From positions 17,146,501 to 17,210,500 of the forward strand of contig OX327690.1 in NCBI GenBank assembly GCA_946807835.1: a stretch of 64,000 bases of DNA, given 5' to 3'. Every line of letters starts with the position of its first letter. Within the stretch, counting starts at the first letter, position 1. Of this stretch, positions 1 to 10,533 are shown one piece after another. Made by a program: the position numbers and the translations under genes. The DNA comes from Ailanthus altissimus (Eukaryota > Streptophyta > Magnoliopsida > Sapindales > Simaroubaceae). The notes beneath the pieces are model-generated. The model was not told the origin of the DNA. It saw only the letters and a list, made by a program, of their open reading frames with translations, and ran no database searches.

Positions 1-104
1 ACATTGGGGGCCCTATACACATGTTCTTATATCATTATAAAACATCAAAATTTGGAATAACCTTTAGAAACATTTCTTTTTGGCTCTTTGAAGAATCCTT
101 TTAC

Positions 105-3100
105 CATTCAGTGCAGTTCTTGTGTGAATATATGATCTTGGATCCACAGTTGTAATCTGCCGCTACTGGCCTGCCATTGCAGTAGTGGACCATCTCTCCT
201 GAAGCCTGTAAAACAGTTAGTAGATTAAAGACTTTTGGCATATGAATTCACAAGTTAGGTTGTCATCTCATGGAAGAGAAGAGAGTTAGGGAGAGTGGGG
301 TTGATTAGGTTGAGCCATTTCATGAGGAAAAAGGAGTAGGGAATACCTCTGAGCATTCTGAGGAAAGACAGAAAGAACATTGAATTTTGTTAACCAGGGT
401 GTCACATTTTAGCAATGCTATGCTATGTGCCTCAAAGAGCTTCTTCTCTCTTGATGAGTTATCCACTCTAACATCAGCACTCCTACAAATCTGTTCAGGT
501 GATTGAGTTTCCTTTGTAGCATTGCTGCTGCCCTCTTGATTGTCCTGAACAAACCCATCTTTTGAGATAACATTACACCAAATTTTCTTCCTTTTGTTAC
601 ATCTCGATTCTACTCCACATTTCGAATTCAAAGCAGATATTATTTTTCTAGCACTAATCCTAGATTTTTCTTTGAGATCAGAAGTTTTCTTATCAGCTGA
701 CACAGGGATAGTTAACAATAATGATTGAGGGATTTTATCTTCCTTCTTTTGGTTTTGAACCACAGAACTCTTTTCAAGAATGTTCACATCAATGGCATTT
801 GCCTTTTGTCTCTTTGATCTGATATAGCAATCTTCCTCACACATGTTTTTTATCTTCCGGCAGCTTTTCCTAATCTTCTTCAGGTGAAGGTCTTCTTTGC
901 TGCCTTGCTTCTTGTCTGATGAAGTAGGCAAATCAGAGACCATGTACTTGTTCCTCTGATCCAGAACTTCCTTTCCAACAGAGAAATCAAGAACAATTTC
1001 AAGTCTTGGCTCAGTTGCACAGGTACGCAATTCAACATTCTCATTCCTAGACTTCTCCAAACTTAAGGAATTTCCATTACTGTCACTTAACATCATTTTG
1101 GATTCTTTCTTCAAAGCAGCATGAGCATCAGAACCTTGTCTTTTCTCTCTCATTGCACATTTCTTTATTGCAATAACCTTACCCTTCCTACCTCTCTTGC
1201 TCACTTTACCATCCTCAGTCTGATTATTAGAATTTATGTTTCCTAAAGATGACACATTGTGGAGCCCCAAATCCACCTTGCCATTTCCTTGTTCAGAGTT
1301 CACAGATATAGCATCTTCATTACACAGCTCTACGTTTGTGTTTCCAACCTGCAACGTTGTTTCTAGATGCTTCTCTTTAAACTCATCATTTTCATCAGTA
1401 TCTGCCACCTGCATTTTAGTATGTTTGGGTAATAGAAAAAAGAAACTGAGGAATATTAAGAAGTATCGTAGAAATATTATGTTGGTGCATCAATACCTGT
1501 GTCTTAACAGGACTTGGAAGAAGTTCAGGAGAGCAAGCTCTTTGTGTCCATTCAAAAATTTCACTATCAAAGAAATCCACACCATCAGATTTCCCATGCA
1601 CTTCCACCTACATGTATTTTCAAGCCATAAGAAAAACTTTTGGCATCAAACTATCATAGCAACTGTAGTGTAGTGATCCAACTTTTAAGAACGTGGGACG
1701 CCACTAACTAATGCATGTTCTGGAAATACCAAAATTGAGGGCTAGGGTTTAAATTGGAACATTAATGAAGCATACAAATGTATGATTATTACCAAGTCAA
1801 TTAAACAAAGAGTACTCACTATTTGGGACAATTCAGAAGAATCTTTTTTGTCTGAGTTCTTCAAATCACTGAACGAAGGAACATCTGGCAGTGTTATATA
1901 TGCATCCCCCTCATCGGTATGCTGGCTTGAATTTTCTACTTCCTCTTCCTCTCTCAACCAAAAGAAAGGTGAAAGGACTGGTTTTTCTTTATTTACAACA
2001 CAATTCTCCTTTGGAACAACTGAGTTTTCCTTTAACTCATCACAGGTCTTTTTAACAAATCCACCTTCCAACTTTTCAGGCTGTGTTGGTGTTTCTGGAA
2101 GAGGATACTTTGCCACTTGAACCCTTTTCTTGGTTGGGAATGAAGGTTTCATGATGACAGGACCAGATAGTTCTGCATTGGATTTAGTTGTTCTCTTCAA
2201 CTTTTTGCTTGTAGATTTTCCATGATTCTCCACTTTCTCTTGACAAATCCCACCAACAACTTGTTCACCAAACAGAGGATCACCTTCAACTTGCATCTCT
2301 TTATCTGTAGAAAGGAAAAAAGAAGTATAAAAATTAATCCAAAAAAAATTATATAATTGCAATCTACTTATTGTGTATAGATGAATATGGTAGAACATAT
2401 TTAACAATTCTAGGATTTAAGATATCTCATCTCAGATTAAAGTGAAAAATCAATCAGGTTCTGGAACCAAAATATACCTAGAAACCAAGTGTGTAAGAGT
2501 TCAAAAAAGAACTTTCTACTGCTACCCAATTACTTTCTCTCAGTTTACCACCAAAATATATATCCATTAATTGTTCTCTAACAAGAGCAAAAGCAAGGAT
2601 CCATACAACATGGAATATGAAAGTCTTGTGAGGCTGCAGTGATTCTATGTACATTTTGATTATGTTGTTTAGAGTAAAGTTTTACTTGTGAGGCTTGTGA
2701 TTCTATGTACATTTTGCTTATGTTGCTTAGATTAAAGTTTTACTTCAAATATATATAGAGACAAGTCTTTCTTCAAATATATGTACAAATATGAAAGTCT
2801 TGTGAGGCTGCAGTGATTCTATGAACATTTTGCTTATGTTGCTTAGATTAAAGTTTTACTTCAAATATATGTAGAGACTCTTATGTAATTCAGACAACAA
2901 ATGTATGTAGTGCTATATCACCTGATAGCATAGTTGGTGGTTCAATCTGAGTGACAAATATATTTATTCCAGAAGCAACTTCCATGCTTTTGTAAATGCT
3001 GACCAAGTTATCCATGTGAGGTGCAGCTCGGACCTCTTCAACAAAACAAAGAACAAGCTTGTACAATAAGAAAAAATTAGCCATATAATATCTACAAATG

Positions 3101-3825
3101 CATAAATGCTTCATTGCAAAAAGATCACTACAAGCTTTGCACAATAAAATTACACAACTTTTTACCTTAAATGAAACTCCACATTGTGATTGCATGTAAA
3201 TATTTGAAAAATGAAATACAAAAGCCACAAGCCCAGTTAGTGGGACTATCCTTATCATAATGCTATTATTTTTCCATAGTCATATCACATGAATTCATTT
3301 AAAAATTAACAATAGACATTTCAAGTCATGCTGCATATTCTTTTACAAATTAATTATCAAATTTGAATTATGCTTTTTATTTAATCATAAATTAAAAAAG
3401 CACAACTAGCCCAGTAGTTTAATTTATATCACTGGAAAAGCACCCAAAAAAATACCTCTGCGGCAAAAGGGAACTTTACAAACCGGACAATTAGAACCTA
3501 ACTTCATAGATTTCATTATGCACGCACTGTAAAACAGAGGTAATAGCACAATATTAGCTTCTCTTTTTTTTCTCTTTTTCAAAATTTGGCAATAAAGAAT
3601 AAATAATTAAGCAAACCCAAACAGGGCTTACTTGCAAAATACATGATTGCATGTAAGCGAAACTGCAGAGCTCAGCAAACTCCAGCTGGCAAAAAAAAAA
3701 TATAGAATTGATGAATTATTCGGTTAACTTGCGAAATTATTGCAAAATGGTTGGTCAGATAGTTACCAAATTGGACACTTTAGTTCTCTGCCCATTTTCT
3801 CCAGATGATTTCTGCGATCCCCCAT
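105..3825 (-). CDS. BRCA1: BRCA1 homologue, N-terminal part (8 exons; continues past left edge)
   Basis: Plant BRCA1 is a RING E3 ubiquitin ligase that partners BARD1 in homologous-recombination repair in the nucleus. Exons read on the minus strand: 3825-3767, 3685-3632, 3526-3456, 3035-2922, 2304-1820, 1607-1497, 1408-347, 205-105. All introns are GT-AG and phases join without a break (about 685 codons). The start ATG at 3825 gives MGDRRNHLEKMGRELKCPIC; a second in-frame Met is residue 11. The C3HC4 RING keeps all eight ligands (C17, C20, C32, H34, C37, C40, C51, C54). It is followed by the plant BRCA1 signature APHMDNLVSIYKSMEVASGI, then KPVLSPFFWLR, IFEWTQRACSPEL and a basic region with likely nuclear-localisation clusters in exon 7. 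Exons 7-8 open the extended PHD finger (C642, C645, then SGEMVHYCNGRPVAADY). The rest of that finger and the BRCT repeats lie outside the window. No lesion is seen, so the gene is probably functional. Confidence 0.93.
2613..2879 (-). repeat. Imperfect tandem repeat in BRCA1 intron 4
   Basis: Three imperfect copies of a 65-80 bp unit lie in the 617-bp intron 2305-2921, at about 2620-2687, 2688-2757 and 2791-2879. Each contains GTGAGGCT, GATTCTATG, ACATTTTG and TTAGATTAAAGTTTTACTT. The third copy is separated from the second by a short AT-rich stretch. The repeat is wholly intronic and does not touch the splice sites. Confidence 0.75.
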
Positions 3826-3987
3826 GTTTGAGTTTGACCTGTTTTCCCTTTTCTTTTTTTTTTCTTTTTTTGGGTTGAAGAGATGAAGTTATACCGTTAT
3901 AGTCATGAGTTAGATTTAGGGCGAAAGTGAGTGGCGCCATATTTTGTATTCAATTTTGCGAATCGTGAAATCTTTTGAAATTTAAAG

Positions 3988-4013
3988 CCGCCAAAATCGG
4001 CGCCGTTTCGCGG
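3988..4013. promoter_or_regulatory. Pair of E2F-like sites upstream of BRCA1
   Basis: Two octamers fit the E2F consensus TTTSSCGS: TTTGGCGG on the minus strand at 3988-3995 and TTTCGCGG on the plus strand at 4006-4013. They lie 163-188 bp upstream of the BRCA1 start codon, in a locally GC-rich patch within otherwise AT-rich DNA. Plant DNA-replication and repair genes, BRCA1 included, are commonly controlled by E2F factors, so S-phase control is a reasonable inference. The transcription start was not located. Confidence 0.5.
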
Positions 4014-4025
4014 GTTCAAAATCAA

Positions 4026-4238
4026 ATGGACTTGACGAATGAGAGTACTGAGAACGTGGTGAAACAGATCATCGATGGGTTTAATAACTTGATGGACTTG
4101 CTCAAGCTCAATCACATAACTCAAATACTGTTGTCCACCAAAGCCATGGGCTGAGCTCAACTCAATACCAATGTTCAGGACCTTGGAGCTCCCACGCCTA
4201 CAATGATGCAACAGTTCATCTATGCAACAACACTATGA
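4026..4238 (+). pseudogene. Possible divergent exon fragment, unrecognised
   Basis: On the plus strand, divergent to BRCA1, an ATG opens a 42-codon frame (begins MDLTNESTENVVKQIIDGF) that stops with TGA at 4152-4154. The same frame then runs open for 27 more codons (AQLNTNVQDLGAPTP onward) to a TGA at 4236-4238. Composition is more gene-like than the surrounding AT-rich DNA. I do not recognise the family. It could be the decayed first exon of a neighbour gene, a 5'-leader piece, or chance. The overlapping minus-strand frame at 3903-4211 has no recognisable domain. Confidence 0.2.
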
Positions 4239-5236
4239 AATTTTTAGTGCAATCAACAAGTAACACGAAAATATATAATTCTCGTCAATCTTTATGTGAG
4301 AAAAAGATAAAAGACAGGTGAAATACTATAAAGACTTTATTATTACTTTATTATGTTATATTACAAATGTTATAAAATAAATTTTTTATAATATTTATGT
4401 TCTCTTTATTTTTTTTTCATATAGTATCAAAGTTTTAATTTTTTTATTATCTTGTTGTTTAGTCAAAATTTGCCGAATTTTTTTTTTAAAAATTTGTCAA
4501 AAATTTACCAAGGTTTCATTTGAAAGCCACCAAAAATTTGTAGGAGTTCGCCATAATCAGCACTGTCTAGTTTAAAACATTCAAATATTGCCTTTATCTT
4601 TTTTAATATAGTATTAGAGTTTATTAGCTTAAATTTTTAGGTTGAGTGATAAATTAACATGGTATTAGAGTCAAATTCTTGAGTTCAAGCTCCTTTAACT
4701 TTATTTTTAATTAATTTCTTGACTTTTAACCTACGAAACAAGGGATTCATTTGTTTCGGATCTACTTGAATTCACATTATATGTAAATTGGATTGTCAAA
4801 GATTATCTTTAATACTAATATTGAACCTTCACCTATCAACTTAAACTTTTGGGTTGAGTAATAAACTAACATAGTATCAAAAGTTTAGGTTTATGTTATA
4901 AGTTAAAATTTCTTACTTTCACTATCCAGTGTACTAAACTACTGCACCAATGCGTTCACACTTCCGATGGTTGTATTTTTCAACGCGCTTATCACTTTTT
5001 GATAATATTATTACTATTCGATAGTGGTTGCCTCTTTCTGACAGTGGTGGTCTCTTCTACGTACCATTATAAATTTATTATTAAGTTATTGTATTATTTT
5101 CTTTTCGACTTAGTTTGATTTGTAAACTTAAGTTTTTTTTCTTATCTTGAGTTTGAAGGAGGGTATTAAAAATATAAATCAACCTATTAATAATATAATC
5201 CCCCTTACTATATTTACGTTGTTGTTATATATATAT
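4239..5236. other. AT-rich intergenic DNA with decayed LTR/PBS-like scraps
   Basis: No gene seen. Three places resemble the LTR-to-primer-binding-site junction of Copia elements (consensus TGGTATCAGAGC): TAGTATCAAAG near 4422, TGGTATTAGAGTC near 4660 and TAGTATCAAAAG near 4871. The last two are preceded by the similar phrases TTAGGTTGAGTGATAAATTA and TTTGGGTTGAGTAATAAACT. They look like remnants of one very old, unrelated LTR family. Nothing else is recognisable. Confidence 0.4.
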
Positions 5237-5241
5237 ATATA

Positions 5242-7618
5242 TGTTAAGGTTAGTACTTATGTGTTATCTCTGAATGTACATATACTAGTTATTTATACAA
5301 GTGTGCATTCCTATTAAATTGCTAATGCCCATTTATATAGTACCATACAATGTAACTTTCACATCAGATCTAAATAAGTTTAGATCAAAGTCTAGAGTTG
5401 ACCTTAATGAGAGATATAAATATTAAGAGTTAGCACAGGTAAGTGTTAGCTGGTTATAATATCCAGCGAAGATCCAAAAATTGAAGTCTTGTCTGTAATG
5501 GGACATAGACTTGAGAATATATTAGTAACTGTATAGTTGCAATCAGGTGCTATGAAATGTCATTATGTAAGTATGTTCTCAAATATATGTTTATGGTCTA
5601 TTTCCACCGACGCATGTCTATCGGTAGATTCCTACTATATATATATCAATGTATGTCTATATCTATAGGATACAGATGGTCGTTCCTAACTGACCTTTAG
5701 TATAGAGCTTGTATAGGCATACAAGTATTCAGTTAGAACTTGATACAAAATAGACTCATGAGGACTCCAATAGACTTCCTATGTAGCTGTCAATGGAAGG
5801 TCCTCTAAAGTTGAGTAATATATATGTGGTCCTCCAAACTGAGCACCATGGTGGGCTTGTGAATGATCCATCATACTTTAATTCCACGTATGTCAGAAAC
5901 CTTTCATGGTCTGACTACTAGGTGTCACTAGGTATGGTCTAATACTCATTGAGTCTGGTGTGTGTAGACACGAGATCCATCAGCCCACATAGGGAGTTTT
6001 ATATCCAGATGCTTTGAGACTGTATCTTGAAAAGTCTTATGGCTATAAGTAATATACCTAAGAAAGGAGTTTCCACAAGGTCGAACAATATGGGTAAGAG
6101 TTTGCAAAAATTGTTTAATGAGACACCAGTCTGAAGATAGGTTTATGGATGAGTATATGGGGATTTGACGATGTTCATCTATGTCCCTGCACATCCAGGA
6201 TATAGATGACGGAAGGACTATACGTATGCATTATGACCTCAACTTGTATAGTCTAATGCGTTTATTTGTAATATTCATGATGTGTATAGGGGGCATTGTT
6301 CACATATTCATGGAACAATTCCATTTGAAGAATTAGACTTGAACCTAAGGAGTCCCGTAATATGGAGTATACTTGTTGTGCACCGAAGCAGTATACTGGA
6401 TTGAATTGTTCAGTCAAGTAATATCTAGTACTATCATAGGATGTATGCGTGTCCATATTTAATTGTTAAATATATTAATTAGTTAACAAATGTTATTGAC
6501 TAATTGTTAAACAACAAATGAATTGTTCAATTTAGTAATATTCAACGTTACCATGGGATGTATGCATGTCTGTATTTAATTATTAAATATATTAATTAGT
6601 TAACAATTGTCTATATTTAATTATTAAATACATTAATTACTACCATGGGATGTATGTATGTCTGTATTTAATTTTTAAATATATAATTAATTAACAAATA
6701 TTATTTATTAATTGTATCATGACACGCAGTGCATTATGAGTTTTTGGTTGAATTTATTCAAGTGTGAGATTGATAGAACCGTTACAAAGTATACTTGATA
6801 ATCACTTAGAAGAACAAAATATTAATTCTACATAATAATTATTTAATTATTAAATAATTATAATATCATATTATTTTATATTATTATATAATATTATATT
6901 TAATATTATAATATTATATGTACATGCTTAGTTGTTAAACATATCTATACATATAATAATATTATTATTATATTAATTAAAGCTAAACTTAGTGGCCAAG
7001 TTTAGTCCTTTTGATAATATAATATTATTATTTTAATATATTTTGAGATATAAATATGTGTTGGAAACGTGTGGAATTGGTGAGATGAGAAAATTTTCCT
7101 TTGTTGTCGTACGAAGCACTTGGAAAATATTGATTTCCTTTTGATACATGATTGCCGATCAAAAAGGTGAGGAAATGAGATTTGATCTCTTGTAAAATAA
7201 GTTTTAAGTGTTGAAACTGTTCTATAACTTACCTTTATGAAAGGCTACTAAATATAATAATACAAGAATTTATTTTGTTGATTAAAAAGTTAATTAAAGA
7301 AAAAAAATAAATTTAAAAGGGTTTAAGTGTGTAAACCCGATGCTGGATATTTGAAATTATTATTCTAGCTTACCAAGCTCACCAAGTTGGTAACTAGAAC
7401 TATCAATAAGTTTAACTCTAAGCGGATCCCGAAATTCACATGTAAAATGAGTGATTTTTCAACACTTTATTTTATATATTAATTTGTTTAATATATGTTT
7501 ACATGTATTTATTATATGTTTTAATTATTCTGTTGCGCTCAAATATGTATGTGATACATATTTTATATAATAAATATTATTGCATATGTATATACCCACA
7601 TACAATAGATCACCTATA
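5242..7618 (+). repeat. TE-A 5' LTR (about 2.4 kb)
   Basis: It begins TGTTAAGG and ends CACCTATA (expected CA mutated to TA; the 3' LTR keeps CA). The primer-binding site follows. The core shares many blocks with all other Angela-like LTRs here, such as the stretch around GTCTTATGG(C/T)(C/T)ATAAG near 6038. The distal third is very AT-rich and specific to this subtype. The small frames at 5946-6194 and 6262-6456 recur in other LTR copies and are not genes. Confidence 0.88.
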
Positions 7619-7622
7619 AAAT

Positions 7623-7635
7623 TGATATCAAAGCC
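7623..7635 (+). other. TE-A primer-binding site (decayed)
   Basis: TGATATCAAAGCC, four bases after the 5' LTR, matches the Copia consensus TGGTATCAGAGCC (complement of the initiator tRNA-Met 3' end) except for two transitions. Position and orientation agree with a plus-strand element. Confidence 0.75.
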
Positions 7636-7874
7636 AATTTTGTAATTATTTAGGTGTTGTTTGAGTGATGGATGTATTGTTGATAAAGTTCAGATGTCAA
7701 ATGGTGCATTTTAAGTGTTGAAACGAGTATACCAAGGTGGAATTAACATTGGGCGCCTCGGTCTTGTATTCTAGCGTCGCGGCATTGACATTGTTCATAT
7801 AAACAGTAACTTTGAACATTGTCAAAAACTCTATTCACTTGAATAGTATTTCAAATTTTAAATTTTACATGTGC

Positions 7875-8830
7875 GGGGTTTATGAGATGTAGTGATAAAA
7901 GTTATCAGTATATATTATAAAGTGGGTTTATGAGATGTATTGATAAAAGTTATCAATCTACATTATAAACTTGAGTTTGTAAGATGCAGTGATAAGAGTT
8001 ATTGATCTGCATTATAGACCAGGATCAAAATTTCTGTGTTGGTAACCACAATAGGAGCCCTACTGGTGGGGGTTAGGTGTGTTTGCATAGAAAAATTAAT
8101 TGATTAATAATCACCTCATTATGAGATGGGAACCCAAGATAGAAAGAAAATATCTCTCAATCAGATTGAAATGTATTACATTATGAGATAATATTTTACT
8201 TAATCTGTCTTGTCAATATGGTGTAAATGAGTCATATCGGTCTTGTCCCAAGATTGCAACAGTGTGACAAGATGTAGTGATAAGAGTTATCGATCAGCAT
8301 TATAGACCATGATTAATTTTTCTGTGTCGGCAACCATAATGAAAACTCTACTAGTGGGGGTTAGGTGTGTTTACATAGAAAAATTAATTGATTAATAATC
8401 ACCTCCTCATGAGATGAGAACCCAGGATAGAAAGAAAATATCTCTCAATCAGATTGAAATGTATTACATTATGAGATAATATTTTACTTGATCCATCTTG
8501 TCAATATGGTGTAAATGAGTCATATCGATCTTGTTCCAAGATTACTATAGTGTGAGGATTTTTGTCGGTGTGATTTTGTTTATTTCGGTTAAACATGAGA
8601 TGAGGCAAATATATGTGAAGGTATTGCCCAAGGTCACTACAGTGTGAGGGTAGTATCGGTAGCATATATCTGATTATTGATAAGTTAATTTATAATACAC
8701 TTACCCTAGATCGTTACAGTGTGTGGATAATGTATATTCAAGATCAGTGGTAAGAGTTGCATTAAATGCAATTAACAAGAGTTGTCTACCTGTAAGGTTT
8801 ACAAGGGCCAAGATCGCTACAGTATGAGGT
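7875..8830 (+). repeat. TE-A leader: tandem duplications and CTACAGTGTG motifs
   Basis: Three approximately 48-bp units (near 7877, 7924 and 7974) share GAGATG/AGATG, GTGATAARAGTTAT and CATTATA. A 288-bp tandem duplication follows: unit 1 at 7983-8270, unit 2 at 8271-8558. The motif AGATCGCTACAGTGTGNGG recurs in degenerate form at 8251-8266, 8539-8557, 8631-8650, 8708-8726 and 8811-8829. No open reading frame runs through it. This is the untranslated region between primer-binding site and gag. Confidence 0.75.
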
Positions 8831-9084
8831 CTGAGTAAAATTCCAATAGGATCTACTTCCCCCTATATAGTTTTAAGAGTTTAAACTATCGTTTTTCCGT
8901 TCGAGAGATTATCGGGATTATGTAAAGCAGTAGGAGGGCATTTTAGATTGAAAAATGTTAACTGTTATACTCATGATCTAAAACGTTTAATTAGTAATTT
9001 AATTACGATTTTGCTAACATCTCCTCTTTTATATTGGCTTATAAAGGTCTAATTGCTACTACAAACCCTTTGGTGTGCATAATT

Positions 9085-10042
9085 GATGCAGTCCAACTCA
9101 AAGGTACCAAGAATTACTGACTGGTAAATGAATCTTAGAAATGTTTTAGATTCAAAAAAGCCTGGATGTGTTGTTAATTAGAGATTGCCAGAATGTGTTT
9201 TTGATAGTGTATTTCCAAAAGACATGAACGGAATGGGTGTGATCTTTTTTTATCAGGGTGCTTCATCTTCTACTCCAAGGACATCTAGCAAGTCCAAAGG
9301 TAAGTGGGAGAAAAAGATGAGGCAGACACCCAAGATGAGTTCTCAGAGGTGATAATTATCCAAAGATTAACAAGAGAGCTAAGCAAATGAAAAGTATTTC
9401 CACTACAGTAACGTTGGGCATTGGAAATCCCACTGCCCTAGATACTTATTCATTGTCAGAAATACTCCGATAGGTTATGTTTGACAAACACATACATTTC
9501 TATGGCATTTTATGCTAGTTCAAGCTAAGTATGAGATATAGCATGTCTTTCTCATTGAGAGAGACTAGAATGCAACAACCTGCAGAAGTAATGGTGAGAG
9601 TACAAATTGGTAATTTCCTGCACGTCCAAGCTATTGGACAGCTTGACTTACTTCTCCTATGTAATAGAACAGCTGTATTTGCATAATTGTTATTATGTCT
9701 TTAACATCATTAGACAGATTGTGTCTATTCATGTACTTGATAGTGAAGGATATTATAGGAACATTAAGAATAGTTCCTTATGTTTATAGGATGTAAATGA
9801 TGTTTTATTAGTTGAGTATCAATTAATTAATGGACATTACATTCTAGATATAACTAGAAATGTTATAAATGTGTAAGCTAGTTCTAGTAATAAACGTAGA
9901 TCGAAATCTTTAAATGATACAAAATTGTGGCATATAAGATTAGATCATATAGATGTGAGACGCCTAACCCGTCTGGTGAAGGATGGTTAGATACTTGATC
10001 TGACCATAGAGCCTTATCCAATTTATGAATCTTGTATTCAAG
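9085..10042 (+). pseudogene. TE-A gag to integrase remnant
   Basis: In broken frames the region keeps traces of Copia gag (LDAVQLKG near 9085), a gag CCHC knuckle with Cys lost (YFHYSNVGHWKSHCPRY near 9400-9450), the protease-to-integrase stretch (60-codon frame at 9607-9789), and the pre-integrase domain (LWHIRLDHIDVRRLTRLV near 9925-9990). It ends abruptly after CTTGTATTCAAG, where a deletion joins integrase straight into 3' LTR sequence. Reverse transcriptase and RNase H are missing. Non-functional. Confidence 0.75.
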
Positions 10043-10533
10043 AGTTCAGATCGGATCTAAAGGAGTTCAAATCAGGGCTCGGAATTAGCCACGTTGAGAG
10101 ATATAAATATTAAAAGTTAGCACAGTTAAGTGTTAGTTGGTTATAATATTCAGCAAAGATCCAAGAGTTTGAGCCTTGTCTGTAATGGGACATAGACCCT
10201 AGAATATACTAGTAATTGCATAGTTGCAAGAGTTGCAATCAGGTGCTAAGAAATGTTATTATGCAAATATGTTCTTAAATATATGTTCCTTGTTTATTTT
10301 CACCAAGACAGGTCTATCAGTGGATTCCAACTATATATAGATATAAATGAGTGTATCTATATTTGTAGGGTATAAATGGTCGTTCTTAGCTGACCATTAG
10401 CTTAGAGCTTGTATAGGCATACATATATTCAGTTAGGAGTGGATACGGAATAGACTTATGAGAACCCCAATAGACTTTTTATATATCTATCAATGGAAGG
10501 TCCTATCGAGTTGACTAATACACGTGGTCCTTC
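10043..10533 (+). repeat. TE-A 3' LTR, first segment
   Basis: This matches the TE-A 5' LTR from about 5350 to 5835. The LTR start is lost in the deletion at about 10042. The segment stops at CCTTC (10529-10533), the left TSD of TE-B. Confidence 0.8.

Noticed and set aside
1236..1673. 145-codon plus-strand frame over BRCA1 exons 6-7
   Set aside because: It is antisense to exons whose splice phases and protein motifs are clear on the minus strand; no domain is seen.
3903..4211. 102-codon minus frame upstream of BRCA1 as an extra 5' exon
   Set aside because: The RING exon has its own ATG with the expected N-terminus, and this frame has no recognised domain or clear splice link.
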